Positions 57,272 to 64,000 of a stretch of 64,000 nucleotides of DNA are shown one piece after another. Origin of the DNA: Martinezella rhizogenes (GTDB taxonomy: Bacteria > Pseudomonadota > Alphaproteobacteria > Rhizobiales > Rhizobiaceae); assembly GCF_000799715.1 (NCBI RefSeq), contig NZ_JUHG01000013.1, positions 186,001 to 250,000 on the forward strand. Direction: 5' to 3'. The notes below the pieces were generated by a model. It saw only the letters and a program-made list of their open reading frames with translations, ran no database searches and had not been told where the DNA came from. A program made the translations under genes and the position numbers. Each line of letters begins with the position of its first letter. The first letter of the stretch is position 1.

Positions 57272-58396
57272 TCATGCCCGGCCACGAAACACAAAAGCCG
57301 GAAGCTCGCTGAGGCCGTCCTCTTCAGCTCGTGCCGCGATATCCTGATGGAACGGCGAGTGAATGCAGACGGGATCGGTCGCATCCGCGCTGCCCGCGAG
57401 CGCCATGGCCTGGCAACGACAGCCTCCATGGTCGATATGTTTTCGCGCGCAACTGCGGCAGGGCTCCTGCATCCAGTCGTCACCACGATAGGCGTTGAAG
57501 GCGCTACCGTGATACCAGATGTCCGAAAGCGGTCTGTCACGTACATTGTCGAAGGCAAGCGACGGAATGGTTTCTGCGGCATGGCACGGCAGCACCCGCC
57601 CCGATGGGGTGATGTTGAGCCCGGTGCGGCCCCAGCCGCCCATACAGGCTTTCGGATAGCGGGAATGGTGATCTGCGGGCACGTAGTCGATGACGAGAAT
57701 GCCGTTCAGCGTCCTGCGCGCCTCCACGACCAGCGCCGTCGTCCGTTCGACCTGGGCGCGCGTCGGCATCAGCGCAGCGCGGTTCTTCTCGGCCCATCCG
57801 TGGAACTGCACGGTCGCGATCTCTATGCGGCGCGCGCCGAGCTCGACCGCGCTTGCGATCATGTCGCTGATCTGATCCATGTTCTGTTTATGGCAAACGG
57901 CGTTGACGGTCAGCGGAATGCCGGTCTCACGAATCCAGCCGGCAACCGCCAGTTTGCGAGCATAGCCGCCTTTGTAGTTGCCGACATGGTCGGCCATTTC
58001 CGGCGTCGCACCCTGGATCGAAAGCTGGATATGGTCCAACCCGGCATCGGCGAGTTCCGTAAGACGGGGCTGCGTCAGCCCGATACCGGAGGTGATGAGG
58101 TTGGTATAGAGGCCATAGGAAGCGGCTCCCTTGGTCAGTGCGGCAAGATCACGGCGCGCGACCGGCTCCCCGCCGGACAGATGCAGATGCAGGACGCCGA
58201 GTTCGGCGGCCTGCCGGAAGGCGGACAGCCATTCCTCGGTCGTCAACTCGTCGCAGCTTTGGGTCAGTTCCAGCGGATTGGAGCAATAAGGGCAGGCAAG
58301 CGGGCAGCGATGCGTCAATTCCGCCAGCATGGCAATCGGCGACGGCGCGGCGATGCTGCGCTCCCTGCCATTGCTGGTTTCAAGATGATCGCTCAC
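57272..58396 (-). CDS. pqqE: PQQ biosynthesis radical SAM protein PqqE
   Basis: A 374-residue radical SAM/SPASM enzyme that cross-links Glu and Tyr of PqqA. The CxxxCxxC iron-sulfur motif is Cys31-Cys35-Cys38 (THRCPLACPYCSNP), and the C-terminal SPASM region has several Cys (CMGGWGRTG; CRSCARKHIDHGGCRC). It is the last gene of the pqqABCDE operon and overlaps pqqD by four bases. Confidence 0.96.
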   Translation of the reverse strand: MSDHLETSNGRERSIAAPSPIAMLAELTHRCPLACPYCSNPLELTQSCDELTTEEWLSAFRQAAELGVLHLHLSGGEPVARRDLAALTKGAASYGLYTNLITSGIGLTQPRLTELADAGLDHIQLSIQGATPEMADHVGNYKGGYARKLAVAGWIRETGIPLTVNAVCHKQNMDQISDMIASAVELGARRIEIATVQFHGWAEKNRAALMPTRAQVERTTALVVEARRTLNGILVIDYVPADHHSRYPKACMGGWGRTGLNITPSGRVLPCHAAETIPSLAFDNVRDRPLSDIWYHGSAFNAYRGDDWMQEPCRSCARKHIDHGGCRCQAMALAGSADATDPVCIHSPFHQDIAARAEEDGLSELPAFVFRGRA

Positions 58397-58692
58397 CGGT
58401 TCAGCTCCAGCATCCGCCGGCTGGCAAAATCGCGGATGAAGGCTATCACGTCGTTCAGGATCTCCTCCTTCGGCGCTTCGAACTGCTGCGCAAAGCCAGC
58501 GGCGATTTCGTCCAGCGTTCTCACTCCATCGAGAGCGTTGACGATCGCCACCGCAATTTCATCCAATGCAAGCGCGCGCTCGGGCGCAAGCAGGATCGTC
58601 TGCCCGCGCGCGGCGTCCTCACGCAGCCTGACGCCGCGCGCGAGCTTGGCGATGGTTTGGCCGTCGATCTTGAGGGCGTCGTCCTCACTCAT
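58393..58692 (-). CDS. pqqD: PQQ biosynthesis chaperone PqqD
   Basis: A 99-residue PqqD that carries the PqqA peptide to PqqE. It has the family pattern RGVRLREDAARGQTILLAPE followed by LDEIAVAIVNALDGVRTLDEI. It overlaps pqqC upstream and pqqE downstream by four bases each. Confidence 0.94.
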   Translation of the reverse strand: MSEDDALKIDGQTIAKLARGVRLREDAARGQTILLAPERALALDEIAVAIVNALDGVRTLDEIAAGFAQQFEAPKEEILNDVIAFIRDFASRRMLELNR

Positions 58693-59453
58693 GATATTAC
58701 CCCTTCGCGCCCATCCCAGCCGCCAGGCGGGATAAGCCCTGGGCTGACATAGGCATGGGAAAGCGCATCGAGCTGCGACCAGAGGACATCGGTCTTGAAT
58801 GTCAGCGCGGCCACGGAAGCATCTTGCTTTTCCAGCGTATCGGCGTGATCGAGAACATAGTTCAACCCGAACGCGACCTCTTTCGGCGCTTCGTTGAGGC
58901 GCTGGCGAAAATAGGCGAGCGCGCTGTCATTGGCAAAGGCGTAGTGCTCGATCAGGCCAGCGATGCGATTGGCATGGATGGCAGGGGCGAACATCTCTGT
59001 CAGCGAGGAAGCAACCGCTTCCAGCATCGGCTTTTCGCGCACGAAATGGACATAGGCATCCACTGCAAACCGCGTGCCGGCAAGCACGCCACGCGTCGAG
59101 GCGACAAAGTCCGGATCAAGCCCCACCGCCTCGGCAAGCTTCAGCCAGCGACGTATCCCGCCGCCATCGTCGACGCCACCGTCATGATCCTCGATGCGAT
59201 TGCGCCAGGCTCGCCGCAATTGCGGGTCCTCGCAACGCGACAAAAAGGCGGCATCCTTCATCGGGATGCGGCTTTGATAATAATACCGGTTAATAACCCA
59301 GGCCTGCACCTGGATCATGCTGCAGTGACCACCATGCAACTGCCGATGAAACGGGTGCTTGTCGTGATAGCGCGCCTCGCCGACCGCGCGCAGGCGCGCT
59401 TCGAACGCTTCTCTATTGGCTGCCTGTTGCAAGCGTGATCTCCATTCCGTCAT
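58689..59453 (-). CDS. pqqC: Pyrroloquinoline-quinone synthase PqqC
   Basis: A 254-residue oxidase that performs the last ring-closing oxidation of PQQ. The motif RYHDKHPFHRQLHGGHCSM is near residue 28, with VINRYYYQSRIPMKDA near 57 and RIEDHDGG near 85, all family hallmarks. The ATG at 59453 overlaps pqqB by 41 bases, which is unusually long. The alternative TTG at 59432 would shorten the overlap to 20 bases. Confidence 0.94.
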   Translation of the reverse strand: MTEWRSRLQQAANREAFEARLRAVGEARYHDKHPFHRQLHGGHCSMIQVQAWVINRYYYQSRIPMKDAAFLSRCEDPQLRRAWRNRIEDHDGGVDDGGGIRRWLKLAEAVGLDPDFVASTRGVLAGTRFAVDAYVHFVREKPMLEAVASSLTEMFAPAIHANRIAGLIEHYAFANDSALAYFRQRLNEAPKEVAFGLNYVLDHADTLEKQDASVAALTFKTDVLWSQLDALSHAYVSPGLIPPGGWDGREGVIS

Positions 59454-60321
59454 AGCCGACCGCGAAGCCGTGTCGCTCAAGCTCGGCGCGCTCCGGTCCA
59501 GCCCGCCAGATCGGGTTGGTATTGTTGATATGAATATAGATACTCCGCCCGATCGACAGACGGGACAATGCCTCGAGACTGCCATCGGGGCCGCTGATCG
59601 GCATGTGTCCCATCCGTCGGCCGGTCTTCTGACCGGTGCCTGTTCTGATCATCTCGTCATCGGTGAAGACCGTGCCGTCGAAGAACAGCAGATCCGCTCC
59701 GGCAATTCGATCCGCCAGGACAGCACTCACCGCCCCGCAGCCGGGAATGTAGAAGATGCGCCTGTCGCCGACGCGAAACTCCATGCCGACGGTCTGTTCG
59801 CTTTCAAGCTCAAGCTCCGGTTCACCCTTCTCAAGATAGAGCGGAACCTTGCCGGCAACGGCAAAGAGCCTTGTTTCAAGGCCATCCAGCGGAAAGAACG
59901 GCGTTTCGAGCTCGATCGGCTTTTGCTTAACGTGGACGGGATCGAGAACCTTGAAAATCGGGTTCTGCCCCAGCGTCTCCAGCAAGGCTTTTGTTACGAG
60001 GAGCTGAAACGGCTGTTTTTCCCGTAGTGTCAGAAGACCCGCGACATGATCGACATCGCCATTCGTCAGGACGACGCTCTTAATCGGGCTGTCGCGCAAT
60101 GCCTTGGGCCATAGAGCAGCCCGGTCGTGCAACTGCTGGCGGATGTCCGGAGAAGCATTCACAATCAGCCAATCGCGGCCATCGACACTGATTGCCAGCG
60201 ACGATTGCGTTTGCGGAGCGAGAGCGCCCTGGCGTGCCGCCGCGCAGTTCGGACAGCCACAATTCCACTGCGGTAAGCCCCCTCCGGCAGCTGCACCGAG
60301 CACAAGAAATCGAACGGTCAA
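59413..60321 (-). CDS. pqqB: PQQ biosynthesis protein PqqB
   Basis: A 302-residue metallo-beta-lactamase-fold protein: LGAAAGGGLPQWNCGCPNC at the N-terminus, the Asp-His region TNGDVDHVAGLLTLRE near residue 90, and a C-terminal HINNTNPIW segment. It is thought to hydroxylate a PQQ precursor. It follows pqqA after 25 bases. Confidence 0.96.
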   Translation of the reverse strand: MTVRFLVLGAAAGGGLPQWNCGCPNCAAARQGALAPQTQSSLAISVDGRDWLIVNASPDIRQQLHDRAALWPKALRDSPIKSVVLTNGDVDHVAGLLTLREKQPFQLLVTKALLETLGQNPIFKVLDPVHVKQKPIELETPFFPLDGLETRLFAVAGKVPLYLEKGEPELELESEQTVGMEFRVGDRRIFYIPGCGAVSAVLADRIAGADLLFFDGTVFTDDEMIRTGTGQKTGRRMGHMPISGPDGSLEALSRLSIGRSIYIHINNTNPIWRAGPERAELERHGFAVGYDGMEITLATGSQ

Positions 60322-60346
60322 TCTGTTGCTTTCAGATGATCAGCGA

Positions 60347-60442
60347 TCAGAACAGGATCGGCTCGGAACCATCGGCCGGCGCATACCGGTTGATTTCCAT
60401 GCCGCAGCTTACCTCTACGAATTTCGGAGCATGCCACTTCAT
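60347..60442 (-). CDS. pqqA: PQQ precursor peptide PqqA
   Basis: A 31-residue peptide, MKWHAPKFVEVSCGMEINRY, then APADGSEPILF. The Glu16-x3-Tyr20 pair that becomes PQQ is present (EINRY). It starts with AAAGGAACG upstream and lies 25 bases before pqqB, so the operon order is the standard pqqABCDE. Confidence 0.97.
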   Translation of the reverse strand: MKWHAPKFVEVSCGMEINRYAPADGSEPILF

Positions 60443-60621
60443 AAGTCGTTCCTTTCACGCGGTTTACAGTGCAAGATTAGACTCAATTGCCCGTTGGGGC
60501 AATTTCGGATGGTCGTCTTTTAATGCCGTTAATGCCACGGCGTTCCCGGCTATCGCGATCACAATAAATTGCTCTGCGGAATTGCCGCATGGCCGCTTGC
60601 GAATGGTCCGCATACGCCATC

Positions 60622-60843
60622 TCAGGTTTTTCCACCAGCCCCGCCCACCAGCATGGCAAGCTGGCGCTCGTCGTGAATCCCTTGTCGGTACAATTCGATG
60701 ATCATGGCCGCCACTCGCTCCGCTTCCTCACTGTCTTTCGAAAGCTTCAATTCGACCAGAAGAGCATCAAAAGTGCGCTGGCAGAGGTTCAAATCCAGCG
60801 AATCCAGCGGATAATCATGCTTGTTGAGATATCTTTGGATCAT
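60622..60843 (-). CDS. Small conserved-looking hypothetical protein
   Basis: A 73-residue, helix-rich acidic protein (DLNLCQRTFDALLVELKLSK; AERVAAMIIELYRQGIHDE) with a Gly-rich end. The start is preceded by GGAGAGGAACGCG. It is plausible but of unknown function, 180 bases upstream of pqqA on the same strand. Confidence 0.6.
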   Translation of the reverse strand: MIQRYLNKHDYPLDSLDLNLCQRTFDALLVELKLSKDSEEAERVAAMIIELYRQGIHDERQLAMLVGGAGGKT

Positions 60844-60976
60844 CGCGTTCCTCTCCTTTCCCGGTACAATGGACGCGCTTGACGATAAGATATTTGGTGC
60901 CGGACAAGCTGGCGCAAGAGCACTTCACTATTAGATATATAGAAAATACAATCGGTGCTAATTTTTTCCTGATTGC

Positions 60977-61468
60977 TTACCGGGATGCAGCAGGCAGTTC
61001 GCCGTTCAGTGCATCAGCAAACTTCCGCATCAGCCTGACAAGCTCATCGATATCATTGGCATCCCAGGATTCAAGGATCGCCCCGCCGATCCTGTCGCGC
61101 GCGCCGTCGACCGCATCCGTCATGATCTTTCCCTTCGGCGCAATAATCGCCTCGCGCACGCGGCGGTCCGCAGCAGAGGCCTGGCGCGCGACGAGGTCAA
61201 GGCTCTCCAGCTTTGCCACCTGCCGGCTGACGGTCGTGTAGTCGCGGCCGACGCGGTCCGCCAGATCGACGACACCGATCGGGCCGAAACGCTCGATCCC
61301 GACCAGCAATGGAAAAAGTGCCCGATCAAGTGGAATTCCGGCCTCCCTGATCAACACCTCATCGCCCTGGGGGCGGTTTATCACAGCGACGATATCCAGC
61401 ACCGCGGCATGCAGTTTTCGGAATTGGGATTTAATATGTGTATTTTGCACATTATTTCTTGCTGTCAC
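60977..61468 (-). CDS. MarR-family transcriptional regulator
   Basis: A 163-residue winged-helix regulator: LFPLLVGIERFGPIGVVDLAD, RDYTTVSRQVAKLESLDLV, with the beta-wing containing SAADRRVREAIIAPKG. The GTG at 61468 follows AAGGAG at seven bases; a TTG at 61471 is the alternative. It is divergent from the oxidoreductase at 61531, which it probably represses. Confidence 0.9.
   Translation of the reverse strand: MTARNNVQNTHIKSQFRKLHAAVLDIVAVINRPQGDEVLIREAGIPLDRALFPLLVGIERFGPIGVVDLADRVGRDYTTVSRQVAKLESLDLVARQASAADRRVREAIIAPKGKIMTDAVDGARDRIGGAILESWDANDIDELVRLMRKFADALNGELPAASR
61437..61451. promoter_or_regulatory. MarR operator candidate, copy 1
   Basis: TGTGTATTTTGCACA, an imperfect inverted repeat, lies just inside the 5' end of the MarR gene. 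Its reverse complement TGTGCAAAATACACA matches copy 2 (61486-61500) at 12 of 15 bases. Confidence 0.5.
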
Positions 61469-61485
61469 CAACGATCTCCTTTATG

Positions 61486-61500
61486 TGTGCATTATACACC
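61486..61500. promoter_or_regulatory. MarR operator candidate, copy 2
   Basis: TGTGCATTATACACC lies in the divergent promoter between MarR (start 61468) and the oxidoreductase (start 61531). It shares TGTGCANNATACAC with copy 1, as expected for a MarR repressor that controls both genes. Confidence 0.55.
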
Positions 61501-61530
61501 TAATTTACTTAATCGAAAAGGAAATGCGCC

Positions 61531-62484
61531 ATGAAAGCAGCAATCGTACGAGAAGCGGGTCAAACGCCCGTTTACGAAGACTTCGAGACACCCGTTCCAT
61601 CCACGGGCGAGAGCCTTGTCTTCGTGAGCACCGCCGCCATCAGCCAAGTCGTGAAGAGCCGGGCATCGGGCGCGCATTACAGTTCCGCCAATCAATTCCC
61701 CTTCGTGGTCGGGATCGATGGAGTTGGCCGTCTTGAGGACGGCCGACGTGTTTACTTCGTTCTACCGCGTGCGCCCTATGGCAGCATGGCGGACGTGGCG
61801 CCCGTGCCATTCGACCGGTGTGTCGTCTTGCCCGATGAACTTGATGATGTGACAGCAGCGGCGATCGCCAATCCGGGAATGTCGTCGTGGGCGGCCTATC
61901 AGGAGCGCGCGAAACTCAAGCCAGGCGAGACCGTCCTGGTCAATGGCGCAACCGGGACCGCTGGCCGGCTCGCCGTCCAGATCGCAAAATATCTCGGCGC
62001 AGGCAAAGTCATTGCGACCGGTCGGAATACCGACAGTCTCACGGCCCTGGAGAGGCTCGGCGCGGATCTGACCATTCCCCTCACCCAGGATAGATCGACG
62101 TTGGAAGATGCGTTCAAGGAGCAATTCGCCGGTGGCGTGGATGTCGTTCTCGACTATCTCTGGGGCGAAAGCGCGGAAAGCCTCCTCACCTCGGCCGCAA
62201 AGGCCGGCAAGGATGGAGCACCAATCCGCTACGTTCAGATCGGCGCAATCAGCGGCTCGGATATCACCCTTCCAGGCGCCGTGCTGCGGTCATCCGCGAT
62301 TACTCTGATGGGCAGCGGCATAGGAAGCATCCCTCTTGACCGCCTCATCAACGCAACCTCCGAGCTGCTTCACGCAACTGTGCCCGGAGGCTTCGAAATC
62401 GCGACGAAAACCGCCTCGCTCTCCGAGGTGGAAGATGCGTGGTCGCTCGATGACAGCAATCGGCGCACGGTCTTCAAGATCTAA
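61531..62484 (+). CDS. Medium-chain quinone-oxidoreductase-like protein
   Basis: A 317-residue NADP-dependent medium-chain dehydrogenase/reductase of the zinc-free quinone reductase type: ETVLVNGATGTAGRLAVQIAKYLGAG near residue 132, and VVLDYLWGESAESLL near residue 204. Zinc-binding Cys clusters are absent. AAAAGGAA precedes the ATG. It is probably a stress or xenobiotic quinone/enone reductase under MarR control. Confidence 0.88.
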   Translation: MKAAIVREAGQTPVYEDFETPVPSTGESLVFVSTAAISQVVKSRASGAHYSSANQFPFVVGIDGVGRLEDGRRVYFVLPRAPYGSMADVAPVPFDRCVVLPDELDDVTAAAIANPGMSSWAAYQERAKLKPGETVLVNGATGTAGRLAVQIAKYLGAGKVIATGRNTDSLTALERLGADLTIPLTQDRSTLEDAFKEQFAGGVDVVLDYLWGESAESLLTSAAKAGKDGAPIRYVQIGAISGSDITLPGAVLRSSAITLMGSGIGSIPLDRLINATSELLHATVPGGFEIATKTASLSEVEDAWSLDDSNRRTVFKI

Positions 62485-62501
62485 GGCAATCATTGAACCG
62501 A

Positions 62502-62534
62502 GGCTGGCGAGGATTTCCATCAGCTCCGCCAGCC
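62502..62534. terminator. Possible terminator stem between convergent genes
   Basis: GGCTGGCG (62502-62509) and CGCCAGCC (62527-62534) form an 8-bp stem with a 17-base loop between the convergent oxidoreductase and htpG stops. No T-run follows. Confidence 0.3.
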
Positions 62535-62546
62535 CCGCTCAGAACC

Positions 62547-64000
62547 TTACTGCAAAGCCTTTTCCATCACGCGCACCAACCGCTCGGCAAAGGCGCGAGG
62601 ATCGGCAGGCTTGTCGCCATCCAAAACACGCGCTTGGTCAAGCAGCAGGAATGCCGCATCGTCGCGCAGGGAAGACTGGTCGCCCTTGGCCGCAATGGCC
62701 TTGACGAGCGGGTGGTCTCCATTGATTTCCAGGATCGGCTTTGAGCCGGATTGCAACTGGCCGGCGCCCTGCAGGATCTTTTCGAGCTGCCGGTCATAGC
62801 CTTGTTCGGATGCGACCAGGCAGACCGCGCTTTCGATCAGGCGATCCGATGCCCGCACATCGGAAACCTGATCCGAGAGCTTCTCCTTGGCGAAATCGAT
62901 GAAGGCCTGAACCTCCGCCGGCGCTGACTCGTTGGCGGTCGCATCCTGCTCGACCTTGCGGAACTGCGCGAGATCGGCCGACCCTTGCGTGATCGACTTG
63001 AACGCCTTGCCTTCGAATTCCGGCGCGTTCGTGACCCAGAAGCTGTCGACGGAGTCCGAGAGCAGCAGCACCTCGATGCCACGAGCACGAAAACCTTCGA
63101 GCTGCGGCGATGCCTTCAATTGCTCCAGGCTGTTGCCGGCAAGATAGTAGATTGCCTGCTGGCCTTCCTTGATGTCCTTCACATAGTCGGCAAGAGAACG
63201 ATAGCCCTCCCCGGAAGCCGTCGTCCGGAAGCGCGACAGCGCCACCAGTTGGCTGCGCCGCTCGTAATCCTCGTAGATGCCCTCCTTGATCAGGCTACCG
63301 AACGATTCCCAGAGCTTGAGGAACGCATCGTTGTCGCTTTCGGCGAGCTTCTCGATGGCGGTGATGATCCGGTTGGTAACACCCTTGCGGATCGCCGAGA
63401 GGATGGCACTTTCCTGGATCATTTCGCGCGAGACGTTCAGCGGCAGGTCGTTGGTGTCGACAAGACCGCGCACGAAGCGGAGATAGCGAGGCAGCAACTC
63501 GGCCTCGTCAGTGATGAAGACGCGCTTCACATAGAGCTTCATGCGGCCCTTGCGATCGGGATCAAAGAGGTCGAAGGGCTGGGAACCGGGAATGAAGGCA
63601 AGCGCGGAATATTCGTGGCGGCCCTCGGCGCGGAAATGCACCGTCAGCGCCGGCTCGTCATACTGACCAGAGATGCCGCGATAAAAGTCGGTATATTCCT
63701 CGCTGGTGATATCGTTCTTCGATTTGGTCCAGAGCGCGGTGCCGTCGGTCAGCTGCGTCGCTTCGGCGCCGGGCTTTTCGGCAATCGTGATCGGTACAGG
63801 CACATGACCCGATTGCGCCTTGACGATCCGCTCGACGGTCCAGCGTGATGCGTAGCTCTTGGCATCCTCCATCAGATGCAGGGTGATGCGCGTGCCCCGC
63901 GCCGGCGCCTCGCTGACATCAATCGGGCTGACGCTGTAGCCGCCCTTGCCATCGGAGGACCAGAGCCAGACATCATCCGCGCCCGCGCGGCGGGAAACGA
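62547..64000 (-). CDS. htpG: Molecular chaperone HtpG (Hsp90), partial
   Basis: The C-terminal part of Hsp90/HtpG runs off the right edge of the window. Visible are RGISGQYDEPALTVHFRAEG, YLRFVRGLVDTNDLPLNVSREM with the middle-domain Arg and Asn-Val-Ser motif, and a C-terminal dimerisation domain. The open frame continues beyond 63872 to the window end, including RRAGADDVWLWSSDG, so the true start lies outside the window. Confidence 0.95.
   Translation of the reverse strand, partial: VSRRAGADDVWLWSSDGKGGYSVSPIDVSEAPARGTRITLHLMEDAKSYASRWTVERIVKAQSGHVPVPITIAEKPGAEATQLTDGTALWTKSKNDITSEEYTDFYRGISGQYDEPALTVHFRAEGRHEYSALAFIPGSQPFDLFDPDRKGRMKLYVKRVFITDEAELLPRYLRFVRGLVDTNDLPLNVSREMIQESAILSAIRKGVTNRIITAIEKLAESDNDAFLKLWESFGSLIKEGIYEDYERRSQLVALSRFRTTASGEGYRSLADYVKDIKEGQQAIYYLAGNSLEQLKASPQLEGFRARGIEVLLLSDSVDSFWVTNAPEFEGKAFKSITQGSADLAQFRKVEQDATANESAPAEVQAFIDFAKEKLSDQVSDVRASDRLIESAVCLVASEQGYDRQLEKILQGAGQLQSGSKPILEINGDHPLVKAIAAKGDQSSLRDDAAFLLLDQARVLDGDKPADPRAFAERLVRVMEKALQ

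Noticed and set aside
57227..58735. A 502-codon open frame on the plus strand
   Set aside because: Antisense to pqqE and pqqD; Arg/Ala-rich composition and no domain.

Overview
The window looks like a chromosomal or large-replicon segment from an alphaproteobacterium of the Rhizobiaceae (Rhizobium, Agrobacterium or Ensifer type). The signs are high GC content, a RopA/Omp2b-type porin, a CIRCE-controlled groESL, many ABC uptake operons each paired with a GntR, LysR, MocR or Lrp regulator, and almost no intergenic space inside operons. The species cannot be fixed from sequence alone. I see no rRNA, tRNA, CRISPR array, insertion sequence, phage gene or plasmid origin.

Layout. Positions 1-6400: a minus-strand amino-acid-type ABC operon (dihydroxyphthalate-decarboxylase-like protein, binding protein, permease, ATPase, M20 amidohydrolase) with a divergent MocR regulator. 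6438-9728: a btuFCD-type cobalamin transporter behind a clear cobalamin riboswitch. 10101-22789: a GntR-linked cluster with an acryloyl-CoA-reductase homologue, an FAD 2-hydroxyacid dehydrogenase, a fused indolepyruvate-type 2-oxoacid:ferredoxin oxidoreductase, an enoyl-CoA hydratase, a 2OG-Fe(II)-type oxygenase and a complete PotABCD-like transporter; the order suggests 2-hydroxyacid to 2-oxoacid to acyl-CoA. 22828-25245: 2-oxoadipate dioxygenase (HglS) with a divergent LysR regulator.

25259-37362 is the most interesting block. It is a divergent catabolic island: PdxA2, iron-dependent alcohol dehydrogenase, a cytoplasmic sialidase-fold protein and a DapA/NanA-family lyase on one side, and a complete Dpp-type ABC importer, a DUF1537 acid-sugar kinase and a FadR-type GntR regulator on the other. 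It reads as uptake and breakdown of an unidentified acidic sugar or glycoconjugate through a four-carbon acid-sugar phosphate.

37424-43094 holds a transglutaminase-like protein, small hypotheticals, groESL and a TetR regulator. 43329-44423 is a porin followed by three stem-loops. 45033-47710 is a one-carbon operon: a PanB-like protein without the usual metal ligands, then purU and folD. 48012-55159 is the phenylalanine/tyrosine degradation region (phhA, hppD, hmgA, fahA, maiA) with two Lrp/AsnC regulators and an orphan methyltransferase. 56055-56294 is rpsU. 57272-60442 is pqqABCDE, including the 31-residue pqqA. 60977-62484 is a MarR regulator divergent from a medium-chain oxidoreductase with two matching operator-like repeats. 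The window ends inside htpG.
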